A program made the translations under genes and the position numbers. Shown here one piece after another: positions 1 to 8,487 of a stretch of 64,000 nt of DNA. Each line of letters opens with the position of its first letter. Position 1 is the stretch's first letter. The stretch comes from Gammaproteobacteria bacterium (GTDB taxonomy: Bacteria > Pseudomonadota > Gammaproteobacteria > Pseudomonadales > UBA5518), in NCBI GenBank assembly GCA_016705365.1, contig JADIYI010000008.1, forward strand, positions 1,054,001 through 1,118,000, read 5' to 3'. The notes beneath the pieces were generated by a model that was not told the DNA's origin, did not search any database, and saw only the letters and a list, made by a program, of their open reading frames with translations.

Positions 1-181
1 TCATTCGTGGACACAAATTGGTGTGTCCCTCCTCCAGGAGGGTATGCTTACGAACCGCTACCGTCGCGTCGAGAGGGTGCTGGCCGGACGCTTACGCTTC
101 ATATAAGATGCTGTGATTTGCGCATTCTGCGCCGGGCATTGGCAGTGTGATTTCAAGTAAATCGGAAAGTGGTACCTGCAT

Positions 182-508
182 ATGAAAATGATAGAAGGCT
201 TCTCAGGGATCGCACCAAGGAGTGGAGGCGCGAAGGTCAAGTATCAACTCTGGATCGACGAAAACGGGGCGATGTATGCGCAAATCATCGAGAACATCGT
301 TAAGGCCAAGCGGAAACGCGGAACACATACAACGAACCTGTATCGAGTAACGGATTATTTGGACTATCGCTTCATAAGAGCTAGAGACTGGGTTCTGGTC
401 GGGATTGATCCTAAAACCTTCGAAGAGGCGGCGCCCGTTCGTGATTTCAATGAGGCGGGGTTTTTGAAAGCAATTTTGAAGCATCTGTTTCCGAAGCCGA
501 TGGTGTGA
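182..508 (+). CDS. hypothetical protein, 108 aa
   Basis: An open frame of 108 residues starts at ATG 182. An in-frame second ATG two codons later is an equally good start. The protein is basic, with a lysine/arginine-rich stretch around residues 40-47, and contains a segment IDENGAMYAQIIENI. It has no signal peptide or membrane segment. I do not recognise a family with confidence. It lies about 460 bp upstream of the type I restriction operon on the same strand and may be a leftover of a mobile element. Confidence 0.4.
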   Translation: MKMIEGFSGIAPRSGGAKVKYQLWIDENGAMYAQIIENIVKAKRKRGTHTTNLYRVTDYLDYRFIRARDWVLVGIDPKTFEEAAPVRDFNEAGFLKAILKHLFPKPMV

Positions 509-970
509 TGTTTTCTTTGGCTCTCGCCGGCAGCTTTTCAGAGGTCGATGACTACATTCCGTAGCGAATTTATGCGTGACGACGAATTGTGGCGACAAGA
601 TACGCTGAGTGGTGCGTACATTCTGGCGACGAGAATTTTCGTACAGCATCAGCTGCTCGATGCATTAGGCAGCTATGTTGATGCGTTAGATCGATGCCGC
701 GGCGAGACGAACTCTAGGCAGTAGCAGGAATCGAGTGAGCAAGTACGACAAGGCGAATATTTGGGGGCTTCACGCGGGGATGCTCAGGCCTACCAGTGCC
801 AGTCCTTGTCCCTGATCTATCGGGGGTGGCAGGACGCTTTGCTCGACTTCAAGAATTATCGGTTGAACGGGCGCGACGTCCACTTGACCCTGTGGCGTTG
901 CCCGTTGGTGTAGGGCCGCTTCGAACACTACATCAATCCAATTCGTGAACACCTTGAAAGGCAGCAATCC
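509..970. other. intergenic stretch without a supported gene
   Basis: No frame here has a convincing start, ribosome binding site and protein-like composition. Short open stretches on the minus strand run into the antisense of hsdM and are judged shadows. The last 20 bases carry a weak purine-rich ribosome binding site (GAAAGG) for hsdM. Confidence 0.4.
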
Positions 971-3034
971 ATGAGTCGCAGCAAGAAGACGACCCCCGAA
1001 GACACGAGGCCAGTCGCCGACGCCCCCAAGTCGACCGACACCACCCTCGCAGCATTTATCTGGAAGAACGCCGAAGATCTCTGGGGTGATTTCAAGCACA
1101 CCGACTTTGGCAAGATCATCCTGCCGTTCACTTTGCTGCGCCGCCTGGAGTGCGTGTTGGAGCCGACCCGTGAAAAGGTCAATGCCATGCACACCAAGAT
1201 GAAGAGCAAGGGCATCGACGTTGACCTGGTGTTGCGCCAAACCGCCGGGCTCCCGTTCTACAACACATCGCAATACTCGCTGGCGACGCTCGGCGCGACC
1301 AAGACCAAGTCCAACCTGGAGGCCTACATTGCCGGCTTCTCGGACAACGCCCGCGCCATCTTCGAGCAGTTCAATTTTTCTGACACCGTCGCCCGCCTTC
1401 ACCGCGCGGATATCCTGTTCAAGATCTGCCAGAACTTCGCCAACACCGACCTGCACCCCGATGTCGTCCCCGACCGGGTGATGTCCAACATATATGAGCA
1501 CCTGATCCGCCGCTTCGGCGCGGAGGTCAACGAGGCGGCCGAAGATTTCATGACGCCGCGTGACGTGGTTCACCTGGCCACGACCCTGCTGCTGGACCCG
1601 GACGACGCGCTGTTCCGCAACAACCCCGGCCTGATCCGCACCCTCTACGACCCCACTTGCGGCACCGGCGGCTTTCTCACCGACGCGATGAACCACGTCG
1701 ATGGCTACACTGCCAACGGCAAGGCGCCGCCCGTGCTGATTCCCTTCGGGCAAGAACTGGAACCGGAAACCCACGCCGTTGCGCTCGCCAACATGCTGCT
1801 GCGCCGCTTGGAAACCGAGCCTGCGCGGGATCTCTCGGCGAACATTGCCGGCCCGAAATCGACGCTTTCTCAAGACTCCTTCGCTGGCAAGCACTTCCAC
1901 TACTGCCTTTCCAATCCGCCCTTCGGCAAGAAGTGGGAGAAAGATCAGGCTTACGTTGAGCGTGAGGCAAGGGAGAGGGGTTTCGATGGTCGCTTCGGTG
2001 CCGGCACGCCGCGCGTGTCAGATGGTTCGATGCTCTTCGTGCAGCACTTGATCGACAAGCTGGAGCGCCCTGAAAAGGGCGGTGGTCGCGCCGCCATCAT
2101 CCTCTCCGGCTCGCCGCTGTTCACCGGCAACGCCGGCCAGGGCGAATCCGAGATCCGCCGCTGGCTCCTTGAAAACGATTACATCGAGGCCATCGTCGCC
2201 CTGCCCACGGACATCTTTTTCCGCACTGGCATCGGCACTTACATCTGGCTTTTGACCAACAACAAGCCTAAGGCACGAAAGGGAAAGGTGCAGCTCATTG
2301 ATGCTACCGGCCTTCACTCGCCGATGCGCAAGGGAGAAGGCAACAAGCGCCGCTACATCAGCAACGAGCAGATTCAAGCCATTGCCCGTCTCTACGCCGA
2401 CTTCGAGCCCGGGGACAAGGTTTGCGTCGTGGACTACCACGATTTCGGCTATCGCCGCATCAAGGTTCAGCGCCCGCTGCGCCTGACGGTCCGGATCACC
2501 GAAGACACCCTGGCCGCCCTCCAGGCCAGCAAGCCTTTCGCCAAGCTCGATGCAGATGAGCAGGCCGCCTGGCTGGCCTTTCTGCGCAAACACTCGGGCA
2601 AGACCTATCCCTGTGATTGGCTGTCGACGTTGCCTGCGCTTGCGAAAAAGGCAGGCTTGTCCAAGGTCGGTAAGCCTCTGGCCGGTGCGCTGCAAGATGC
2701 GCTGGGCGTGCGCGACCCGCAGGCTCCGGAGGTTCTCGACGAGGACGGCAACGGGGTCCCCGACAAGGAACTGGATGATTTCGAGAGCGTGCCGCTGGCG
2801 CAGTCCATCGACGCCTATATGGCCGCCGAAGTGCTGCCGCATGTGCCGGACGCCTGGGTGGACGACAGCTACACCGATGAGCGCGACGGCAAGGTGGGCA
2901 AGGTCGGCTACGAGATCAATTTCAACCGCTATTTCTACAAGTACGTTCCGCCGCGCGACCTGCACGAGATTGATGCGGAATTGAAGGCAGTGGAAGCGGA
3001 GGTTGCTGCGCTACTAGATGAGGTGGCGAAGTGA
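971..3034 (+). CDS. hsdM: type I restriction-modification system DNA methyltransferase subunit HsdM
   Basis: The product is the N6-adenine methyltransferase subunit of a type I restriction-modification complex. It transfers methyl groups from S-adenosylmethionine to the sites chosen by HsdS. An HsdM N-terminal helical domain spans roughly residues 20-160. The SAM-binding motif DPTCGTGGF starts at residue 227, and the catalytic motif IV, NPPFG, starts at residue 315. At 687 residues it is longer than the E. coli K-12 HsdM (about 530). The extra C-terminal part (about 500-687) is acidic and helical. The stop overlaps the GTG start of hsdS by four bases (GTGA), which implies translational coupling. 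The SAM and NPPF motifs are intact, so the methylase is probably active. Confidence 0.95.
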   Translation: MSRSKKTTPEDTRPVADAPKSTDTTLAAFIWKNAEDLWGDFKHTDFGKIILPFTLLRRLECVLEPTREKVNAMHTKMKSKGIDVDLVLRQTAGLPFYNTSQYSLATLGATKTKSNLEAYIAGFSDNARAIFEQFNFSDTVARLHRADILFKICQNFANTDLHPDVVPDRVMSNIYEHLIRRFGAEVNEAAEDFMTPRDVVHLATTLLLDPDDALFRNNPGLIRTLYDPTCGTGGFLTDAMNHVDGYTANGKAPPVLIPFGQELEPETHAVALANMLLRRLETEPARDLSANIAGPKSTLSQDSFAGKHFHYCLSNPPFGKKWEKDQAYVEREARERGFDGRFGAGTPRVSDGSMLFVQHLIDKLERPEKGGGRAAIILSGSPLFTGNAGQGESEIRRWLLENDYIEAIVALPTDIFFRTGIGTYIWLLTNNKPKARKGKVQLIDATGLHSPMRKGEGNKRRYISNEQIQAIARLYADFEPGDKVCVVDYHDFGYRRIKVQRPLRLTVRITEDTLAALQASKPFAKLDADEQAAWLAFLRKHSGKTYPCDWLSTLPALAKKAGLSKVGKPLAGALQDALGVRDPQAPEVLDEDGNGVPDKELDDFESVPLAQSIDAYMAAEVLPHVPDAWVDDSYTDERDGKVGKVGYEINFNRYFYKYVPPRDLHEIDAELKAVEAEVAALLDEVAK

Positions 3035-4308
3035 CGGTACAGATGAAGGAAAGCGGGGTCGATTGGCTGGGGCGAGTGCCAGCGCATTGGGGTGTTGTCC
3101 GGAGTCGTCGGCTGTTTAGAGAACGAAATGAAAAGGCCAATAAATCTGATCTGCAACTGACCGTTTCGCAGAAGTACGGTCTACTTCCTCAGGCAGAGTT
3201 TATGGAGAAGGAAGGGCGTCGAATCGTTGTTGTGCAAAAGGGCCATGACATTCTTAAGAGGACGATGCCGGGAGATTTCGTTATTAGTATGCGAAGTTTT
3301 CAGGGTGGTCTTGAGATTTCTGAGTATGAGGGGTCTGTAAGTTCGGCCTACGTTCCTCTCGTTCCAATCAAGTGGGTTGTACCTCGATATTTTCGCTGGG
3401 TGTTCAAGAGTATCACCTACATTCAGGCACTCCAGAGTACATCTGACCTCGTTCGTGACGGCCAGGCCTTGAGGTTTGAGAATTTTTCGAAAATTCCATT
3501 GCCCGCAGTTCCTATAGAGGAACAGTCTGCGATTGCAGACTTTCTCGATAGATCTACCGCTCGCATTGACGCGCTGGTAGCGAAGAAGACCCGCTTCGTC
3601 GAGCTGCTGCGCGAGAAGCGCCAGGCCCTGATCACGCATGCCGTGACCAAGGGGCTGGATGCAACCGTGCCGCTGAAGGACAGCGGGGTGGAGTGGCTCG
3701 GGGCGGTGCCGGCGCATTGGGAAATCGTTCCGCCAACCGCGCTCTTTACAGAAAGCAAGGAAAGAGCACGTGAGGGAGATCGGGTACTTTCTGCCACCCA
3801 GAAGTATGGCGTGATTCCATTGGATGAGTTTGAGGCACTGGAGCAACGGCAGGTAACAAAGGCTTCGGCGAATCTTGAAATGCGAAAGCACGTCGAAATT
3901 GGGGATTTTGTGATAAGCATGCGAAGTATGGACGGCGGGCTTGAGCGGTCCCATGCGGTAGGAAGTGTGCGGTCGTCCTATTCGGTCCTGAAGGCAGGGG
4001 CGGATGTCGATGGGATATTCTACGGAGCACTGCTGAAGTCGAGTCTCTACATTCAGGCATTGCGTCTGACATCCAGCTTTATTCGGGATGGGCAGGATCT
4101 GAATTTCAGTCATGTTCGGAAGGTGAAGCTTCCAAAGCTACCTCTGAAAGAGCAGGCTGAGATTGCTGAGTACATCGACGCACAGTCCACCCGAATCGCC
4201 ACCTTGATCGCCAAAACCGAGCGCTCCATCGAGTTACTGCGCGAACACCGCACAGCCCTCATCACCGCCGCCGTCACCGGCAAGATCGACTTGCGCGATC
4301 CGGCATAG
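3031..4308 (+). CDS. hsdS: type I restriction-modification system specificity subunit HsdS
   Basis: This is the sequence-recognition subunit, 425 residues, with the normal two-half architecture. Each half opens with a segment of the form (K)DSGV-WLG-VPAHW (about residues 6-20 and 216-231), carries a target recognition domain, and ends in a conserved helix with LLREKRQALIT or LLREHRTALIT. The two recognition domains look unusually alike: both contain QKYG, GDFVISMRS, YIQAL and RDGQ in the same order. This suggests two related half-sites. The GTG start overlaps the hsdM stop. The middle of the gene has lower GC than its flanks, as is usual for exchanged recognition domains. Confidence 0.93.
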   Translation: MTVQMKESGVDWLGRVPAHWGVVRSRRLFRERNEKANKSDLQLTVSQKYGLLPQAEFMEKEGRRIVVVQKGHDILKRTMPGDFVISMRSFQGGLEISEYEGSVSSAYVPLVPIKWVVPRYFRWVFKSITYIQALQSTSDLVRDGQALRFENFSKIPLPAVPIEEQSAIADFLDRSTARIDALVAKKTRFVELLREKRQALITHAVTKGLDATVPLKDSGVEWLGAVPAHWEIVPPTALFTESKERAREGDRVLSATQKYGVIPLDEFEALEQRQVTKASANLEMRKHVEIGDFVISMRSMDGGLERSHAVGSVRSSYSVLKAGADVDGIFYGALLKSSLYIQALRLTSSFIRDGQDLNFSHVRKVKLPKLPLKEQAEIAEYIDAQSTRIATLIAKTERSIELLREHRTALITAAVTGKIDLRDPA

Positions 4309-4317
4309 GGAAACGCC

Positions 4318-7300
4318 ATGCACCCTGCCTTCACCGATACTGCCCATTTCGAGAAGTACTTCGAGAGCTACATCGTCAAGCAGCTGGCCTTGCGCGGCTG
4401 GCAGGTGGGCGATACCGCTGGCTACGACCAGAACCACGCGTTATATCCTGCGGATCTCGCAGCCTGGGTGGAGGCCACCCAACTGAAGCGTTGGGAGAGA
4501 CTGGTGGCCGGCAACGGCGACAAGGCAACAGCCATACTCATGGATCGTCTGGCCCAGGCGCTGGAGAAGGAAGGCACGGTCCATGTGTTGCGCCGTGGCA
4601 TCAAAGTGGCGGGGGCCGGTGAAATCAGCCTCAGCGAAGGCCAGCCCGAGGACGAGCGCGACCCATCGGCCTGGGCCCGCTACAAGGCGAACATCCTGCG
4701 ACTAGTACCGCAGCTCAAGTACCGCCCTGGCAGCCAGCTGGGCATCGACCTGGTGTTCTTTATCAACGGCATTCCCGTCGCTACAGTGGAGCTCAAGACC
4801 GATTTCACCCAGTCTGCGGACGCCGCCGTTGAGCAATACAAGAATGATCGGTTGCCGTTCGAAAAATCCACCGGCCGCAAGGAGCCGCTGCTGACTTTCA
4901 AGCGCGGCGCCGTTGTCCATTTCGCGATGTCGGATAGCGATATCCGCATGGCCACCAAGCTGGCCGGCGCGGATACCTTCTTTCTGCCCTTCAACAAGGG
5001 GCGAAACGGGCACGCCGGTAACGCGCTGCGCGATGACGGCGAGTATCCCGTGGCGTACTTTTGGGAAGAGGTGTGCCAGCCGGACAACTGGCTGCGCATC
5101 TTCCACAGCTTCGTCTACACCGAAAAGAAGAACGTGGTGGACCTGCAAGGCAACCACTTGGTCAAGGAAGCACTGATCTTCCCGCGCTTCCATCAGTGGG
5201 ATGCTGTCACGCGCATGGTTGCCGATGCCAAGGCCAAGGGGCCCGGCATGACCTACCTGTGCGAGCACTCCGCCGGTTCCGGCAAGACCAGCACCATTGC
5301 CTGGACGTCGCATGACCTGATTCGCCTGCGGAAACCGGATGGCACCGCGCTCTTCCACTCGGCCATCGTGGTCACCGACCGGACCGTGCTCGACAGGCAG
5401 TTGCAGGACGCGGTCCAGCAGATCGACCACCAGCAGGATCTCATTGCCGCCATCGGCGACAAGGACACCGGTGAGAGCAAGTCGAAGGAGCTGGCCAAGG
5501 CGCTCGAACGGCATACGCCGATCATCGTCGTCACCATCCAGACCTTCCCCTATGCCATGGAGCAGATCCTCACCAACGGGAAGCTCAAGGACTGCAACTT
5601 CGCGGTGATCATCGACGAGGCGCATACCAGCCAGACCGGCACGGCGGCCTCCAAGCTGCAGGCCACCCTGGCGCTGCGTGATGCCAACGAGATGGCCGGC
5701 CTGTCCGTTGAGGAGTTGCTGGAGAAAATCCAGTCGTCGCGTGTGCGCCCCAAGAACGTCAGCTATTTCGCATTCACCGCTACGCCGAAGCACGCCACGC
5801 TGATGCTGTTCGGGCGTCCCGCCGCCCCGACCAAGCCTGCCAGCAAGGACAACCTGCCTGAGTCCTTCCATAAGTACCCGATGCGGCAGGCCATCGAAGA
5901 GGGCTTCATTCTTGACGTGCTGCAGGGCTACTTGCCCTACAAGACGGCGTTCAACCTCGCCGAGCCAGTCAAGGACGGCAAGCGGGTGGAGAGCAAGGCA
6001 GCCAAACGCGCGCTGGCGAAGTGGCTGAACCTGCATGCCACAAACGTGACGCAGAAGGCGCAGTTTATCGTCGAGCATTTCTCCGCGAACGTCGCGCCTC
6101 TGTTGGGTGGAACTGCCAAGGCCATGGTGGTCACGTCTTCACGGGCGGCGGCGGTGCGCTATAAGAAGGCCATCGATGCGTACATCGCGGAGCATGAGCA
6201 GCACAAGGACCTGCACGCGCTGGTGGCGTTCTCCGGCTCGCTGACCGGCAAGGAAGTGATGCATGCCTCCGATGAGGGCGCTACAGGCGAGCCCTTCGCT
6301 GCGCAGGATGACGGCGCGTTCTCCGAGAGCACGATGAACCCTCGCCAGTACGGCAGTGATCTGCGCAAGGTGTTCGAGCGCCCGGAGTTCCGGGTGATGA
6401 TCGTTGCCAACAAGTTCCAGACCGGCTTCGACCAGCCCAAGCTGTGCGCGATGTACTTGGACAAGAAGATCACTAACCCGGTCGAGGTCGTGCAGACCCT
6501 GTCGCGCCTGAACCGTACGGCACCCGGCAAGGACTCAAACTCCGTATTCGTCGTTGATTTCGTCAACGAGCCGCAAGCCATCGTGGATGCCTTTGCCAAG
6601 TACGATGCGGGTGCGCGCATCCATGATATGCAAAACCCCAATGTAGTTTACGACCTCCAGTCTGATCTGGATAAGGCCGGCATCTATGTGCGAGAGGAGG
6701 TTGCTGCTTATACCGCGGTTCGTTTCAAGTCCGCCGTGGCCTATGCAGCTGGTAAAAAGGCCCAGCACAAGGATCTCTACGCCGCAACCAGTGCCCCGAC
6801 GCAACGTTTCAACGACAAGGTGAAGGCTGAGCGCGTCGCCATTCAGGCCGCTGAAGCGGCCTATGAAGCTGCCAAGGCCCAGGGCAACGAGGTCGGCATG
6901 AAGCAGGCGGACGCCATCAGGGCCGAACACGCGGAGGCTCTCAAGAAGCTTCTGGACTTTAAATCAGGCCTGACCCGCTTTGGATCACTTTATACCTATA
7001 TCGCCCAGACCATCGATCTTGGCGACCCCGAGTTGGAGGGCTTTGCATCCTTCACGAAGTTGCTATCAAAGCGGCTGGATGGTGTGCCGCCGGAGCAGGT
7101 CGATGTTTCGGCACTTGTTCTTACTGGCTTCGATATCAAAGCGAAGGATCTGCCGGGCATCGATGAGCAACCCGATGAAGAAGCCCTTGTGCTCAAACCC
7201 GTTGGGCCGGGCGGAGGCGGGCAGGCGCCGGTGCCTGTCTACATGAAGCAGGTGATCGCGCGGCTGAATTCCATCTTTGGCGAGGCGACGCCGCTGACCG

Positions 7301-7575
7301 ATCAGGTTGCCATGGTCAACCAGGTTGCCGATATCGCCCGAGAGGATGCGAACACCATGGCGCAGGTCGCAAACAATCCGCGCGACGTGGCCATGAACGG
7401 AAACATCAAGGGGGTTGTGCAGGCAGCCGTGGTGCGCGCGATGTTGTCGCATCAGGCGCAGGCGGAGCATCTCTTGAAGCAGGATCAGCAGGCGTTGGCA
7501 CCGTTCACTGCGCTCATCTACGACTTGCTGAAAGGAGGAAAGAATATCGATCTTGAATCGCCCTGGCCTTCCTAG
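4318..7575 (+). CDS. hsdR: type I restriction endonuclease subunit HsdR
   Basis: This is the motor and nuclease subunit, 1085 residues. An N-terminal PD-(D/E)xK nuclease domain shows GIDLVFFINGIPVATVELK, with the catalytic E-L-K near residue 158. The SF2 helicase Walker A HSAGSGKTS starts near residue 317. The DEAH box (IIDEAHTSQTG) lies around 432-442 and motif III is AFTATPK. A second RecA-like domain follows (FQTGFDQPKL; LSRLNRTAPG), then a C-terminal helical region that would bind the methylase. The start lies 9 bases after hsdS with AGGGAAAC upstream. All key motifs are present and the frame is intact, so the system is likely functional. Confidence 0.95.
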   Translation: MHPAFTDTAHFEKYFESYIVKQLALRGWQVGDTAGYDQNHALYPADLAAWVEATQLKRWERLVAGNGDKATAILMDRLAQALEKEGTVHVLRRGIKVAGAGEISLSEGQPEDERDPSAWARYKANILRLVPQLKYRPGSQLGIDLVFFINGIPVATVELKTDFTQSADAAVEQYKNDRLPFEKSTGRKEPLLTFKRGAVVHFAMSDSDIRMATKLAGADTFFLPFNKGRNGHAGNALRDDGEYPVAYFWEEVCQPDNWLRIFHSFVYTEKKNVVDLQGNHLVKEALIFPRFHQWDAVTRMVADAKAKGPGMTYLCEHSAGSGKTSTIAWTSHDLIRLRKPDGTALFHSAIVVTDRTVLDRQLQDAVQQIDHQQDLIAAIGDKDTGESKSKELAKALERHTPIIVVTIQTFPYAMEQILTNGKLKDCNFAVIIDEAHTSQTGTAASKLQATLALRDANEMAGLSVEELLEKIQSSRVRPKNVSYFAFTATPKHATLMLFGRPAAPTKPASKDNLPESFHKYPMRQAIEEGFILDVLQGYLPYKTAFNLAEPVKDGKRVESKAAKRALAKWLNLHATNVTQKAQFIVEHFSANVAPLLGGTAKAMVVTSSRAAAVRYKKAIDAYIAEHEQHKDLHALVAFSGSLTGKEVMHASDEGATGEPFAAQDDGAFSESTMNPRQYGSDLRKVFERPEFRVMIVANKFQTGFDQPKLCAMYLDKKITNPVEVVQTLSRLNRTAPGKDSNSVFVVDFVNEPQAIVDAFAKYDAGARIHDMQNPNVVYDLQSDLDKAGIYVREEVAAYTAVRFKSAVAYAAGKKAQHKDLYAATSAPTQRFNDKVKAERVAIQAAEAAYEAAKAQGNEVGMKQADAIRAEHAEALKKLLDFKSGLTRFGSLYTYIAQTIDLGDPELEGFASFTKLLSKRLDGVPPEQVDVSALVLTGFDIKAKDLPGIDEQPDEEALVLKPVGPGGGGQAPVPVYMKQVIARLNSIFGEATPLTDQVAMVNQVADIAREDANTMAQVANNPRDVAMNGNIKGVVQAAVVRAMLSHQAQAEHLLKQDQQALAPFTALIYDLLKGGKNIDLESPWPS

Positions 7576-7660
7576 ATATTTCGCTGCTTCAAAATCCGAG
7601 AGCAGTGGAGGTCCCGATTCCATGCCGAACGCTATTTTGATAGAGCGCCCCTCGACACAT

Positions 7661-8135
7661 AGCGAACGCACTTCCTTCGCGCTGCACGTGGCACGCCAAG
7701 TGGCGCCAGTACGCTGCTGATGCCCGGGCCGGGAGCGTGGTGTAGCGGACCCCTCCGGAGGCGAGGGGAGGCCCGGCGAGCGGGAGTCAGGGGCGTGTGA
7801 TCTAGGGCGGCAGGCGGCATCGGGCACATGTCCCAGGTCGCAGCTAACCCCTGGGCCCCATCGGCACCGGAAACCTGGGAAGCTGGGATTCTGGGCAGGT
7901 GGTCAGGTTTTCAGTTTTCCAGAATTCCAGCTCCCAGGGGACCGATGCTGTCGGTGGCCGGCGAGGTCGGCACGGTAGCTTATCTGTGACCCATATGGGC
8001 TACGGCGGACTGCGGTGCCTTGACCTAAACTCTGTCCTTGAACTGGTGCACGGTGTGGCCAGGAGATTGGGAAAGGAATCCGTTGGATGGGCCGCAGGCA
8101 ACAGAGCATTCTTGAAGTTCTGATGGATTGCCCGT
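7661..8135 (+). repeat. dispersed accessory-region repeat, copy A
   Basis: Long copy of a repeat also found at about 19436, 22036 and 23776, with a fragment at 13880. Shared blocks in order are: a GAACGCACTTCC-type block followed by TCGCGC-G-CA-GTGG; a GGGAGCGTGG / GGAGGCGAGGGGAGGC block; a palindromic block containing GGGATTCTGG and CCAGAATTCCAG; a CCCATATGGGCTACGG block; and TGACCTAAACTCTGTC. Copies A and C also share the sequence up to TGATGGATTGCC, which is the start of the Mrr-like gene at 8087. The repeat fills the 511 bp between hsdR and that gene. Confidence 0.8.
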
Positions 8136-8458
8136 GGTGGGTGAGCGTCATCGTATCCGCCGCTAGCTATATCGGGTTGGCGGTAGTGCTGCCATCCGTC
8201 GAATTCAAAAGCGCTCCGTTCCAGGCGATGGCCAAGGGTATCGCGCCGTTAGCTACGTACGTGGCCTTGGTCTTCCTCATTCCGGCGCCAATTTCCGCGT
8301 TCAACTCCTGGCGCAAGCGTCAACTGGTGGACAGAGAGAGCGGCATTCAGTTCATCCTGTCATTCTTTGCCATATTCGGAGCCGCAAATTATGAGCCATA
8401 TTCGTATGCTGTTGCGTTGAACGAGACGTTCGCCAAACAGGCCCATTGTGGTATTTAA
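8087..8458 (+). pseudogene. truncated membrane-anchored Mrr-type restriction protein (N-terminal part only)
   Basis: The 123-residue frame has two hydrophobic segments (about 18-36 and 47-70) around a short loop, then the basic stretch NSWRKRQLVDRESG. This matches the N-terminal membrane anchor of Mrr-family restriction proteins, which normally continues into a DNA-binding and PD-(D/E)xK nuclease domain. Here the nuclease domain is missing. After about residue 85 the sequence changes character and the frame stops just as the next large gene begins. A shorter piece of the same 5' end is present in repeat copy C near 22470. I infer a decayed or recombination-truncated gene; a small membrane partner of the next gene is the alternative. 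Confidence 0.5.
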
Positions 8459-8487
8459 AGTCGCAGCCCGTAGAAGACGAACCAAGC

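Noticed and set aside
770..1900. Long minus-strand ORF (376 aa) over the start of hsdM
   Set aside because: It is antisense to hsdM, whose methyltransferase motifs are intact. Its composition is that of a GC-driven shadow frame.
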